From Streptomyces sp. NBC_01317 (GTDB lineage: Bacteria; Actinomycetota; Actinomycetes; Streptomycetales; Streptomycetaceae): a stretch of 64,000 nucleotides of DNA. The notes beneath the pieces are model-generated. The model saw only the letters and a program-made list of their open reading frames with translations, searched no databases and had not been told where the DNA came from. This document shows, one piece after another, positions 54,880-63,590 of the stretch (positions are counted from its first letter, which is position 1; each line of letters begins with the position of its first letter). A program made the translations under genes and the position numbers. Where the stretch lies: positions 2,170,001 to 2,234,000 of the forward strand of contig NZ_CP108393.1 of assembly GCF_035961655.1 (NCBI RefSeq), given 5' to 3'.

Positions 54880-56397
54880 TCACTCGACGGAGCAGCCGCC
54901 CGACATCGCGGGCAGCGGCGCCGGCACCCCGATGGTGGGCAGCCCCAGCAGGACCCCGGCGGGCTTCGGCGCCTCGGCGGTGTTCCGCCGCTCCCAGGCG
55001 TCCCCGGCGCGGGTGCGCCGTACCGCGTCCGTGGGTCCTTCGGCCAGCAGGTGGTGCGGCGCCGCGTAGGTGATCGCGACGGTCACCACGTCGCCGGGAC
55101 GCACCTCCTCGCCGGGCTTCGTGAAGTGGACCAGCCGGTTGTCGGGCGCGCGGCCGGAGAGGCGGTGCGTGGCGCCGTCCTTGCGTCCCTCGCCCTCGGC
55201 GACCATCACCTCCAGCGTGCGGCCGACCTGCTTCTTGTTCTCCTCCCAGGAGATCTCCTCCTGGAGGGCGGACAGCCGCATGTACCGGTCCTGGACCACG
55301 GCCTTGGGCACCTGGCCGTCCATGTCGGCGGCGGGGGTGCCGGGGCGCTTGGAGTACTGGAAGGTGAAGGCCTGGGTGAACCGGGCCGCGCGGACCGCGT
55401 CCATGGTCTGCTCGAAGTCCTCCTCGGTCTCACCGGGGAAGCCCACGATGATGTCCGTGGAGATGGCCGCGTGCGGGATGGCGGCGCGCACCTTGTCGAT
55501 GATGCCGAGGTAGCGGTCCTGCCGGTACGAGCGGCGCATGGCCTTGAGCACCCGGTCGGAGCCCGACTGCATCGGCATGTGGAGCTGCGGCATCACGTTC
55601 GGCGTCTCGGCCATCGCCGCGATCACGTCGTCCGTGAAGTCGCGCGGGTGCGGCGAGGTGAAGCGGACCCGCTCCAGGCCCTCGATCGTTCCGCAGGCGC
55701 GCAGCAGCTTGGAGAACGCCTCACGGTCACCCATGTCGGAGCCGTACGCGTTGACGTTCTGGCCCAGCAGCGTGATCTCGGAGACGCCCTCGCCGACCAG
55801 GGCCTCGATCTCGGCCAGGATGTCGCCGGGACGGCGGTCCTTCTCCTTGCCGCGCAGCGCGGGCACGATGCAGAAGGTGCAGGTGTTGTTGCAGCCGACC
55901 GAGATGGAGACCCACGCGGCGTACGCGGACTCGCGGCGGGTCGGCAGGGTGGAGGGGAACGCCTCCAGCGACTCGGCGATCTCGACCTGCGCCTCCTCCT
56001 GGATGCGCGCGCGCTCCAGGAGGACCGGCAGCTTGCCGATGTTGTGCGTACCGAACACGACGTCGACCCAGGGGGCGCGCTTCACGATCGTGTCGCGGTC
56101 CTTCTGCGCCAGACAGCCGCCGACGGCGATCTGCATCCCGGGCCGCCTGGTCTTCATCGGGGCGAGCCGGCCGAGGTTCCCGTAGAGCTTGTTGTCAGCG
56201 TTCTCGCGCACCGCGCAGGTGTTGAAGACGACGACGTCGGCGTCACCGTCGGCGTCCCGGGGGGCCCGGACGTACCCGGCGTCCTCCAGGAGCCCCGACA
56301 ATCGCTCGGAGTCGTGGACGTTCATCTGACACCCGTAGGTGCGGATCTCGTAACTTCGGTTAACGCCCACTGGCTGTCTCCGGTCGCCGCTGCTCAT
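54880..56397 (-). CDS. miaB: tRNA-2-methylthio-N6-dimethylallyladenosine synthase
   Basis: This 505-residue radical SAM methylthiotransferase modifies A37 after MiaA. The N-terminal cluster cysteines lie in [27 protein letters not shown] and [11 protein letters not shown]. The radical SAM motif is CNNTCTFC, followed by [14 protein letters not shown]. The TRAM-domain region is seen near VMVAEGEG. The C-terminus has an extension ([17 protein letters not shown] ... MSGGCSVE) past the TRAM domain. The start is the ATG of [10 protein letters not shown]. Together with miaA it completes the ms2i6A pathway. Confidence 0.96.
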   Translation of the reverse strand: MSSGDRRQPVGVNRSYEIRTYGCQMNVHDSERLSGLLEDAGYVRAPRDADGDADVVVFNTCAVRENADNKLYGNLGRLAPMKTRRPGMQIAVGGCLAQKDRDTIVKRAPWVDVVFGTHNIGKLPVLLERARIQEEAQVEIAESLEAFPSTLPTRRESAYAAWVSISVGCNNTCTFCIVPALRGKEKDRRPGDILAEIEALVGEGVSEITLLGQNVNAYGSDMGDREAFSKLLRACGTIEGLERVRFTSPHPRDFTDDVIAAMAETPNVMPQLHMPMQSGSDRVLKAMRRSYRQDRYLGIIDKVRAAIPHAAISTDIIVGFPGETEEDFEQTMDAVRAARFTQAFTFQYSKRPGTPAADMDGQVPKAVVQDRYMRLSALQEEISWEENKKQVGRTLEVMVAEGEGRKDGATHRLSGRAPDNRLVHFTKPGEEVRPGDVVTVAITYAAPHHLLAEGPTDAVRRTRAGDAWERRNTAEAPKPAGVLLGLPTIGVPAPLPAMSGGCSVE

Positions 56398-56496
56398 CGG
56401 ACCAGGGTAGGCGGTGGCGGGGACACGCCTCGAACCCCGCTCCCCGGAGTGGACGAAGCCTGGTCAGTGGCGGGAGCGAACTGGCAGGATCGCGGC

Positions 56497-57498
56497 ATGG
56501 TCACCCCCTCCTCGGGCCTCAGCCGCAGCCGGGCCCTCCAGGGCGCCGCCGCTGCGCTGGTGGTGCTCGGCCTGCTGACGTGGTGGCTGCTGCCGATCGG
56601 GGAGGCGGCGCCCAGCGGCGCCGTGACCTTCAGCACCGGGGTCAAGAGCGGGGTCTACTACCAGTACGGGGAACTGCTCAAGGAAGACCTCGCCGACGAC
56701 CTGCCGGACGTGTCCGTCACGCTCAGGACCAGCCAGGGCTCTCCGCAGAACCTGTCCTGGGTGGCGACGGGCAAGGCCGACTTCACCATAGCCACGGCCG
56801 ACGCCGTCTCGAACTACATCACGGAGAAGAAGCCGGGGTGGGAGCGGCTGCGCGGCTGCGCCCGGCTCTACGACGACTACGTACAGCTGGTGGTCGCCAA
56901 GGACTCGGAGATCCGGTCGGTCGCGGACCTGCGCGGTGCGCGGGTGGGGGTGGGACAGCCGAAGTCGGGGGTCCGCCTCGTGGCGGACCGGGTGCTGGAG
57001 GCCGCTGACCTGGACCCCGCGACCGGCGTCAGGGAGGTCTTCGCCGGGATCGACAAGATGCCGGCCAAGCTCGAACGGGGCGAGCTGGACGCCTTCTTCT
57101 GGTCCGGCGGCCTGCCCACCACGGCGGTGCAGGATCTGTCGAAACGCTTCGACGTCCGGCTGGTGCCGCTGGACCCCTCGCTGGTCGCGCGGTTGCACGC
57201 CGCGGGTCCGTCGGGCACCCGCTACTACCGCTCGGCGGCGATGCCCGCCGACGCCTATCCCGCTGCCCCGAGCGCCCGGGACGTGCCGACCATAGCGGTG
57301 GCGAACCTGCTGGTCACCACGGACCGGATGGACTCCGCGCTGACCGAGGGCTTCACCCGCACGGTGATCGACAGCCGGGACGGGATCGGCAAGAAAGTGC
57401 ACTCCGCGCAGCTGGTGGACCTGCGTACGGCGATCTACACGGACCCGCTGGAGCTGCACGAGGGCGCCATACGCTACTACCAGTCGGTCAAACCCTGA
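56497..57498 (+). CDS. TAXI-family solute-binding protein
   Basis: This 333-residue exported or membrane-anchored protein has one N-terminal hydrophobic segment (GAAAALVVLGLLTWWLLPIG). The TAXI/TRAP-associated domain then begins: FSTGVKSGVYYQYGELL, SQGSPQNLSWVATGKADFTIATADAV, VADLRGARVGVGQPKSGVRLVADRVL, AFFWSGGLPTTAVQDL. The start is the ATG after GGCAGGATCGCGGC. No TRAP permease is adjacent; instead a two-component system lies convergent just downstream. In some bacteria such receptors serve sensor kinases. The ligand is unknown. Confidence 0.85.
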   Translation: MVTPSSGLSRSRALQGAAAALVVLGLLTWWLLPIGEAAPSGAVTFSTGVKSGVYYQYGELLKEDLADDLPDVSVTLRTSQGSPQNLSWVATGKADFTIATADAVSNYITEKKPGWERLRGCARLYDDYVQLVVAKDSEIRSVADLRGARVGVGQPKSGVRLVADRVLEAADLDPATGVREVFAGIDKMPAKLERGELDAFFWSGGLPTTAVQDLSKRFDVRLVPLDPSLVARLHAAGPSGTRYYRSAAMPADAYPAAPSARDVPTIAVANLLVTTDRMDSALTEGFTRTVIDSRDGIGKKVHSAQLVDLRTAIYTDPLELHEGAIRYYQSVKP

Positions 57499-57527
57499 GG
57501 CACTGCCAGTCGGTCAAGCCCTGAGGC
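57486..57527. repeat. duplicated gene end
   Basis: CAGTCGGTCAA-A/G-CCCTGAGGC, including the TGA stop codon of the TAXI gene, occurs twice in tandem with a single base difference. It is a recent small duplication. Confidence 0.6.
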
Positions 57528-57545
57528 GTGCGCCGGCGCACGCCT
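57524..57545. terminator. bidirectional hairpin between TAXI and kinase genes
   Basis: AGGCGTGCGCC and its complement form an uninterrupted 22-bp palindrome between two convergent genes. It probably stops transcription from both sides. Confidence 0.65.
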
Positions 57546-57562
57546 GAACTCCCCGCACCCCG

Positions 57563-58957
57563 TCAGTCCCGGTCGTTCGACCTCGGCACACGGAGCGTCA
57601 CCTTGAGCCCGCGCGGCTCGCCGTGCGCGTACGCGATCGAACCGCCGCCCACGGTCAGCAGGGCCCGCGAGATCGACAGTCCCAGCCCGGAGCCCTTGAC
57701 GTTCTGATGGCGGTTGCTGCGCCAGAACCGGTCGCCGATGCGCGTGATCTCGTCGTCCGTGAGCCCCGGCCCGCCGTCGTTGATGACCAGCGTGGACATC
57801 GCCCCCTCACGCCCCGCCGTCACGGTCACCTCGCCGCCCGCCGGGGTGAACTTCACGGCGTTGTCGATCACGGCGTCCAGCGCGCTGGAGAGCGCGATGG
57901 GATCGGCCCAGGCCGTGACGGCGCCCCCCTCCCGGGTCAGCGTCACCCCCTTCTCCTCCGCGACCGGCCGCCACGCCGCGACCCGCTCGGCCGCCAACTC
58001 CCCGATGTCCGTGAGCCGCAGCTCGGCTGAGGCGTGCTCGGCGAGCGCCAGGTCCAGCAGGTCGTCCAGCACGTGGGCCAGGCGCTTGCCCTCGGTGCGT
58101 ACGGAGGCGATCTCCTCGTTCCCCTCCGGCAGTTCGAGGGCGAGCAGCTCGATCCGGAGCAGCAGGGCGGCGAGCGGGTTGCGCAGCTGGTGCGAGGCGT
58201 CGGCCACGAAGGCGCGCTGCTGCTCCAGCACGTCCTCCACGTTGTCGGCCATCTCGTTGAAGGAGATCGCGAGGCGCCGCAGCTCCGGAGGGCCGCCGGC
58301 GGCGGCGACCCGTGAGTTCATCCGGCCCGTGGCGATGTCGTGGGTCGCCGCGTCCAGCACCCGTACGGGCAGTAGCACCCAGCCCGTGAGCCGGATCGCC
58401 GCCCCGACCGCGACCAGCATCGCGGCCATCTCGCCCGCGGCGATGATCAGCCAGCGCTGAAGGATGTGCGACCGCATCCGGCCGGTGGGCGAATCGGTCA
58501 CCACGACCGCGACGACGTCTCCGTCCCGTACGACGGGCGAGTCGACGATCAGCCGGCCCTCCTCCCACGGCCAGACCTGCTCGGGGTCGTCGCTGCGGCG
58601 CCCCAGCAGCGCCTCGTCGAAGGCCTGGCGGCCCTCACCGGTGGTCGGGATCGAGAACGTCCTCGGCGCGCGGGCCATGACCCCGTAGCCGTCGCGCAGG
58701 AAGACCCCCACCTCGATCCCGTACACGTCGTGGTAGCGCTTCAACTCCTCCTTGAGCATGTCGAGCCGCTCGTCGGCGCCGTCGCGGCTCTCCACTGCGA
58801 ACTGCGCGAGCGCGGCGACACGCGCCGCGTCGTCGATGCGGTCGACCACCACCCGCTGCTGCTGCGCGGCGGCGAGGAGCACGGCCAGCGGGAAGCCGAG
58901 GGCGAGGAGCACACCGGCCATGAGCACGATGAGCAGCGGCAGGAGTCGGCTGCGCAC
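57563..58957 (-). CDS. sensor histidine kinase
   Basis: This 464-residue membrane kinase has TM1 at the N-terminus (LLPLLIVLMAGVLLALGFPLAVLL) and an extracytoplasmic domain of about 130 residues (VAALAQFAVESRDG ... VAVVVTDSPTGRM). TM2 follows (RWLIIAAGEMAAMLVAVGAAIRLTG), then HAMP (LLPVRVLDAATHDIATGRMNSRV). The H-box DASHQLRNPLAALLL has the phospho-His near residue 256. The ATPase domain has N-box DAVIDNAVKFTPAG and NDGGPGLTDDE. GTG start. The response regulator ends 6 bp upstream, so the two form one operon. Signal unknown; the convergent TAXI protein is a candidate partner. Confidence 0.93.
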   Translation of the reverse strand: MRSRLLPLLIVLMAGVLLALGFPLAVLLAAAQQQRVVVDRIDDAARVAALAQFAVESRDGADERLDMLKEELKRYHDVYGIEVGVFLRDGYGVMARAPRTFSIPTTGEGRQAFDEALLGRRSDDPEQVWPWEEGRLIVDSPVVRDGDVVAVVVTDSPTGRMRSHILQRWLIIAAGEMAAMLVAVGAAIRLTGWVLLPVRVLDAATHDIATGRMNSRVAAAGGPPELRRLAISFNEMADNVEDVLEQQRAFVADASHQLRNPLAALLLRIELLALELPEGNEEIASVRTEGKRLAHVLDDLLDLALAEHASAELRLTDIGELAAERVAAWRPVAEEKGVTLTREGGAVTAWADPIALSSALDAVIDNAVKFTPAGGEVTVTAGREGAMSTLVINDGGPGLTDDEITRIGDRFWRSNRHQNVKGSGLGLSISRALLTVGGGSIAYAHGEPRGLKVTLRVPRSNDRD

Positions 58958-58963
58958 GGGGCG

Positions 58964-59683
58964 TTACGGACCCTCGTGCGCGGCCGGGACGACCAGGCGG
59001 TAGCCGACGCCCCGAACCGTCTCGATCACCGCGGGCATGCCGAGCTTGGCGCGCAGGGACGCCACGTGGACCTCCAGCGTCCGGCCGGTGCCCTCCCAGC
59101 TGGTGCGCCAGACCTCGCTGATGATCTGCTCCCGGCCGAAGACCACACCGGGCCGCTGCGCGAGCAGGGCCAGCAGGTCGAACTCCTTGCGGGTCAGCTG
59201 GACGACCCCGCCGTCGACGCTCACCCGGCGGGTCAGCAGTTCCAGGGTGAGGCGCCCCAGCCGCCGGCCGTCCTCGGCGCCCTCCGCGGCCGCCGGCTCC
59301 TCGGCGCCCGCCTTGCGGCGGCTCACCGCGTGGATACGGGCGAGCAGTTCACCGGTGTCGTACGGCTTGACGACGTAGTCGTCGGCGCCGAGGTTGAGGC
59401 CGTGGATCCGGGAGCGCACGTCGGCCCGGGCGGTCACCATGATCACCGGCGTTGTGGTGATCTTGCGTATCTTGCCGCAGACCTGGAAGCCGTCCTGGTC
59501 CGGCAGCCCGAGATCGAGCAGGACCACCGCGAACGGCTCCTTGCCCGCGTTGGCCGCCGGCAGGAGGGCCTGGAGCGCCTCCTCCCCGCTGCGGGCGTGC
59601 ACCACCGCGAACCCGTGCTTGGCGAGCACCGCCGACAGCGCGGCGGCGACATGGTCGTCGTCCTCGACGAGCAGCAGCCTCAT
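58964..59683 (-). CDS. OmpR-family response regulator
   Basis: The product is 239 residues. The receiver domain has acidic EDDD near residue 8, phospho-Asp57 in LLDLGLPDQDGF, T/A in VIMVTARAD and Lys in VVKPYDTGELLARI. The C-terminal winged helix shows VQLTRKEFDLLALLAQRPGVVFGREQIISEVW and RTLEVHVASLRAKLG. It is the first gene of the operon with the histidine kinase. The target is unknown; the divergent gluABCD operon shares its intergenic region and is one candidate. Confidence 0.94.
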   Translation of the reverse strand: MRLLLVEDDDHVAAALSAVLAKHGFAVVHARSGEEALQALLPAANAGKEPFAVVLLDLGLPDQDGFQVCGKIRKITTTPVIMVTARADVRSRIHGLNLGADDYVVKPYDTGELLARIHAVSRRKAGAEEPAAAEGAEDGRRLGRLTLELLTRRVSVDGGVVQLTRKEFDLLALLAQRPGVVFGREQIISEVWRTSWEGTGRTLEVHVASLRAKLGMPAVIETVRGVGYRLVVPAAHEGP

Positions 59684-59902
59684 GGCCCCTCTCCACCCTC
59701 CTGATCACGGTTCCGGAGCCGTACGCGGTCACGGTACGGACGGGTCGTCCCCGCTCATGGTGTCGTCCCGGTCAGGACCGGGCCATGACAGCCAGGTTTC
59801 CGTTACCCACCCGTTCTCCTCCCGTTCCCCGCCCACCGCCCCTCTTCGCCCGGAGTGTCCGGTTGACGCCGGATCGTGATCCTCAAGTTCAGCTCAGATC
59901 TG

Positions 59903-59932
59903 CTGACGCTGATAGCGGTGCGTGACTAGGGT
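59903..59932 (+). promoter_or_regulatory. vegetative-type promoter of gluABCD
   Basis: CTGACG at 59903-59908 and TAGGGT at 59927-59932 are separated by 18 bp. This fits the housekeeping consensus of Streptomyces well and would start transcription about 28 bp before gluA. Confidence 0.6.
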
Positions 59933-59966
59933 CCTCCCCAACCGAGTGGGACGGAGCAAAAAGCCG

Positions 59967-60752
59967 ATGAGCGGAGTGTCAGTGACCAAGGGTTCCGAGG
60001 ACGCTGTTGCGGCGTCGGACGACCTGGTCGTACTGAGCAACGTCAACAAGCACTTCGGCGCGCTGCATGTGCTCCAGGACATCGACCTGACCATCGCCCG
60101 GGGCGAGGTCGTGGTTGTCATCGGGCCCTCCGGGTCCGGTAAGTCCACACTGTGCCGCACCATCAACCGCCTGGAGACGATCGATTCGGGCGCGATCTCG
60201 ATCGACGGCAAGCCGCTGCCGCAGGAGGGCAGGGAACTCGCCCGGCTGCGCGCCGACGTCGGCATGGTCTTCCAGTCGTTCAACCTCTTCGCGCACAAGA
60301 CCGTGCTGGAGAACGTCACCCTGGGCCAGGTCAAGGTCCGCAAGACGGACAAGAAGGCCGCGGACGACAAGGCCCGCGCGCTCCTGGACCGGGTGGGTGT
60401 GGGGACGCAGGCCGACAAGTACCCGGCGCAGCTCTCGGGCGGACAGCAGCAACGTGTGGCCATCGCCCGGGCGTTGGCGATGGGCCCCAAGGTCATGCTG
60501 TTCGACGAACCGACCTCCGCGCTCGACCCCGAGATGATCAACGAGGTCCTTGAGGTCATGCAGCAGCTGGCCCGCGACGGGATGACGATGGTCGTCGTCA
60601 CCCACGAGATGGGCTTCGCGCGCTCGGCGGCGAACCGGGTCGTCTTCATGGCGGACGGCCGGATCGTCGAAGAGGCCTCGCCGGAAGCGTTCTTCAGCAA
60701 TCCCCGCAGTGACCGTGCCAAGGACTTCCTGTCGAAGATCCTGCACCACTGA
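59967..60752 (+). CDS. gluA: glutamate ABC transporter ATP-binding protein
   Basis: This 261-residue ATPase of the polar amino acid transporter family has Walker A GPSGSGKS (residues 53-60), Q-loop [16 protein letters not shown], signature LSGGQQQR, Walker [13 protein letters not shown] and H-loop THEMGFAR. The ATG was chosen; a GTG five codons later (VTKGSEDA) also has a GGAG upstream. It is first in the gluABCD order known from Corynebacterium and Streptomyces. The RR/HK pair is divergent. Confidence 0.92.
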   Translation: MSGVSVTKGSEDAVAASDDLVVLSNVNKHFGALHVLQDIDLTIARGEVVVVIGPSGSGKSTLCRTINRLETIDSGAISIDGKPLPQEGRELARLRADVGMVFQSFNLFAHKTVLENVTLGQVKVRKTDKKAADDKARALLDRVGVGTQADKYPAQLSGGQQQRVAIARALAMGPKVMLFDEPTSALDPEMINEVLEVMQQLARDGMTMVVVTHEMGFARSAANRVVFMADGRIVEEASPEAFFSNPRSDRAKDFLSKILHH

Positions 60753-60888
60753 CCGGTCGTCACCGATCACCCCGCGCACCGGCCGATCGTCGCCGATCGC
60801 CCTTCGCGCCGGTCGCCGGCGAACGTCACGATCACCCTTCGTTTCGTCAGAACCGTCCGTCAACGTCTCACTTGAGGGAAGTCCACGC

Positions 60889-61716
60889 ATGAAGCTTCAC
60901 AAGGCAGGCGCGTCCGCCGCCGCCGCTCTCGTCCTCGCCCTGACCGCCACCGCGTGCGGCGGCGACAGCAGTGACGACAGCGGCAGCGAGGGCGGCGGCA
61001 AGATCGCCATCGGTATCAAGTTCGACCAGCCGGGCCTCGGCCTGAAGACGCCGGACGGCACCTTCACCGGCTTCGACGTCGACGTCGCCACGTACGTCGC
61101 CAAGGAACTCGGCTACGACGCCAAGGACATCGAGTGGAAGCAGGCGCCTAGCGCCGAGCGCGAGAACCTGATCGCCAACGGTGACGTGAAGTTCGTCGCC
61201 GCGAGCTACTCGATCAACGACGAGCGCAAGCAGAAGGTCGACTTCGCGGGACCGTACTTCCTCGCCCACCAGGACCTCCTGGTCCGCGCGGACGACTCCT
61301 CCATCACCAAGCCCGAGGACCTGAACTCCAAGAAGCTCTGTTCGGTCACGGGCTCCACCTCGGCGCAGAACGTCAAGGAGAGGCTCGCCCCCAAGGCCGG
61401 TCTCCTGGAGCAGGGCGGCTACTCCGAGTGCCTGACGGGCCTGGAGAACAAGACCGTCGACGCCCTGACGACCGACGACTCCATTCTCGCCGGTTACGCC
61501 GCGCAGAAGGAGCACGAGGGCAAGTTCAAGCTCGTCGGCCTCAAGCTCAGCGACGAGAACTACGGCATCGGCCTCAAGAAGGGCGACACCGAACTGCTCG
61601 GCAAGATCAACGACGCCCTCAAGAAGATGGAGTCGGACGGTTCCTGGCAGAAGGCCGTGACGGCCAACTTCGGTCCGGCCGGCTACAAGAACGAGCCCGC
61701 CCCCGCGATCGGCTGA
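60889..61716 (+). CDS. gluB: glutamate-binding lipoprotein
   Basis: This 275-residue extracellular binding protein has a lipoprotein signal (MKLHKAGASAAAALVLALTATACGG; Cys in the lipobox). The SBP family-3 fold shows GFDVDVATYVAKELGY, SAERENLIANGDVKFVAASYSINDERKQKVDFAGPYF and a Cys pair (KKLCSVTGST ... YSECLTGL) that may form a disulfide. ATG follows GAGGGAAGTCCACGC. It delivers glutamate to GluC/GluD. The 136-bp gap to gluA may uncouple its expression, since binding proteins are needed in excess. Confidence 0.93.
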   Translation: MKLHKAGASAAAALVLALTATACGGDSSDDSGSEGGGKIAIGIKFDQPGLGLKTPDGTFTGFDVDVATYVAKELGYDAKDIEWKQAPSAERENLIANGDVKFVAASYSINDERKQKVDFAGPYFLAHQDLLVRADDSSITKPEDLNSKKLCSVTGSTSAQNVKERLAPKAGLLEQGGYSECLTGLENKTVDALTTDDSILAGYAAQKEHEGKFKLVGLKLSDENYGIGLKKGDTELLGKINDALKKMESDGSWQKAVTANFGPAGYKNEPAPAIG

Positions 61717-61815
61717 CACGGCCCGATCACCGACCAGCAGAGACAGCGGTGACGCGCCGCCGGGACGACCGGCGGCGCGTACCGGAAAGCCAACCTGGGG
61801 AGAGCGCGGGGCATC

Positions 61816-62490
61816 GTGTTCGACTTTCTTGATTCCGGGCGGTACGACCTGCTCGGCGCGTTCTGGGTGACCGTACAGCTCGCCCTTCTTTCCGCGGTCG
61901 GTTCCCTGATATGGGGAACGCTGCTGGCCGGGATGCGCGTCAGTCCCGTGCCACTGATGCGTGCCTTCGGCACCGCCTACGTCAACCTCGTGCGCAACAC
62001 CCCGTTGACGGTGATCATCGTCGGCTGTTCGCTGGGTCTCTACCAGACGCTCGCGATCACGCTCGGCGGCCAGGATTTCAAGTCGATCGGTTTCCGCCTC
62101 GCTGTCCTCGGCCTGGTCGCCTACACCGGCACCTTCGTCTGTGAGGCCCTGCGCTCCGGCATCAACACCGTGCCGGTCGGACAGGCCGAGGCGGCCCGCG
62201 CGCTGGGCCTGAGTTTCTTCCAGGTGCTGACGCTGATCGTGCTCCCCCAGGCGTTCCGTTCCGTTGTCGCGCCCCTCGCGAACGTACTGATCGCCCTGAC
62301 CAAGAACACCACGGTGGCCGCCGCGATCAGCGTCGCGGAAGCCGCCGCGCTGATGAAGACGATGATCGAGAACGAGGCCGACGCGCTCTTCGCCGTATTC
62401 GCGGTGTTCGCCTTCGGATTTGTTGTTCTCACCCTTCCGATGGGCCTGATCCTCGGCTGGGTCAGCAAGCGAGTGGCGGTGAAACGATGA
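61816..62490 (+). CDS. gluC: glutamate ABC transporter permease
   Basis: This 224-residue permease of the His/Glu/Gln family begins FDFLDSGRYDLLGAFWVTVQLALLS. It shows TM segments such as GSLIWGTLLAGM and FAVFAVFAFGFVVLTLPMGLIL, and the cytoplasmic EAA loop EAARALGLSFFQVLTLIVLPQAF. The GTG start matches the family N-terminus. Its last four bases overlap the start of gluD (ATGA), so the two are translationally coupled. Confidence 0.93.
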   Translation: MFDFLDSGRYDLLGAFWVTVQLALLSAVGSLIWGTLLAGMRVSPVPLMRAFGTAYVNLVRNTPLTVIIVGCSLGLYQTLAITLGGQDFKSIGFRLAVLGLVAYTGTFVCEALRSGINTVPVGQAEAARALGLSFFQVLTLIVLPQAFRSVVAPLANVLIALTKNTTVAAAISVAEAAALMKTMIENEADALFAVFAVFAFGFVVLTLPMGLILGWVSKRVAVKR

Positions 62491-63392
62491 GTGCCACCAA
62501 CGTCCTCTACGACGTCCCGGGACCCGGCGCCAAGCGGCGCAACATCATCTACACGATCGTGTTTCTCGCCGTCCTCGGACTGGCGGTCTGGTGGGTCCTT
62601 TCCACCATGGCCGACAAGAACCAGCTGGCGTCCGAGAAATGGAGTCCGTTCGTCACGGATTCCCGGGTCTGGACGACCTATCTGCTGCCCGGCCTCGGGG
62701 TGACCCTCCAGGCGGCGGCGCTGTCCGTCGTGATAGCCCTGCCGCTCGGCGCGCTGCTCGGTATCGGCCGGCTCTCCGACCACCGCTGGGTCCGGGTGCC
62801 GGTGGGCGTGGTCGTCGAGTTCTTCCGCTCGATCCCCGTGCTGATCATGATGGTCTTCGCGAGTCAGCTGTACGTGCAGTTCACCGACATCCCGTCGGAC
62901 AGCAGGCCGTTGTACGCGGTGGTGACGGGCCTGGTGCTGTACAACGCGTCCGTCATCGCGGAGATCGTCCGGGCCGGCATCCTCTCGCTCCCGTACGGGC
63001 AGACCGACGCCTCGAAGGCGATAGGGATGCGCAAGGGCCAGGCCATGACGTACGTCCTGCTGCCGCAGGCGGTCACGGCGATGCTGCCCGCCCTGGTCAG
63101 CCAGCTGGTCGTGATCGTCAAGGACACCGCGCTCGGCGGCGCGCTGCTCGGCCTCCAGGAACTGCTCTCGCAGAACCGCACCATCACCGCGAACTACGGC
63201 GCCAACACCATCGCCGCGTTCACCGTCATCGCCCTGCTCTACATCGTCCTCAACTTCGTGCTCACGACGTTCGCGGGCTGGCTGGAGAAGCGGCTCCGCA
63301 CGGCGAAGAAGAGCACGGGCGCGGTTCTCGGGGCGGGCGACGCGGATCTGGCCAACGGTCCGGGCGCGTCGAAGTCGGCCACCGGAATCTGA
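62487..63392 (+). CDS. gluD: glutamate ABC transporter permease
   Basis: This 301-residue partner permease has TM1 IIYTIVFLAVLGLAVWWVLS and further helices, with the EAA loop DASKAIGMRKGQAMTYVLLPQAV. The N-terminus is longer than GluC, and the C-terminal tail (KKSTGAVLGAGDADLANGPGASK) is hydrophilic. It overlaps gluC by 4 bp. With GluA and GluB it makes the complete uptake system; glutamate is assigned from gene order, and glutamine or aspartate is possible. Confidence 0.93.
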   Translation: MSATNVLYDVPGPGAKRRNIIYTIVFLAVLGLAVWWVLSTMADKNQLASEKWSPFVTDSRVWTTYLLPGLGVTLQAAALSVVIALPLGALLGIGRLSDHRWVRVPVGVVVEFFRSIPVLIMMVFASQLYVQFTDIPSDSRPLYAVVTGLVLYNASVIAEIVRAGILSLPYGQTDASKAIGMRKGQAMTYVLLPQAVTAMLPALVSQLVVIVKDTALGGALLGLQELLSQNRTITANYGANTIAAFTVIALLYIVLNFVLTTFAGWLEKRLRTAKKSTGAVLGAGDADLANGPGASKSATGI

Positions 63393-63443
63393 GGCCGACA
63401 GCGCCTCAAGTCCAGCAGCATCCGAGTCCAGCAGCGTCCCGGC

Positions 63444-63481
63444 CGGGGCGGCGGCGCCCTCACCGGGCGCGCGCCGCCCCG
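63444..63481 (+). terminator. hairpin terminator after gluD
   Basis: CGGGGCGGCGGCGCCC pairs with GGGCGCGCGCCGCCCCG, with one bulge and a 5-nt loop, 51 bp after the gluD stop. It separates the operon from the following monooxygenase gene. Confidence 0.7.
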
Positions 63482-63590
63482 GTCGTCGCTTGACGGGGGC
63501 ACCCCCAATAGGTTGCATACGTTCTGTGATCGCGTACCGGGCTCCAACCGCCACTGACCGCAGGACCGTACGGGCCGGAGGAGTCGCGCC

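Noticed and set aside
54760..56496. N-terminal extension of the TAXI protein frame
   Set aside because: The upstream 579 codons are antisense to miaB; a ribosome binding site and membrane anchor mark the real start at 56497.
60753..60888. possible hairpins with CGATC repeats between gluA and gluB
   Set aside because: Several short CCGATC/GATCG pairings exist but no single stable stem with good arms; not called as a terminator.
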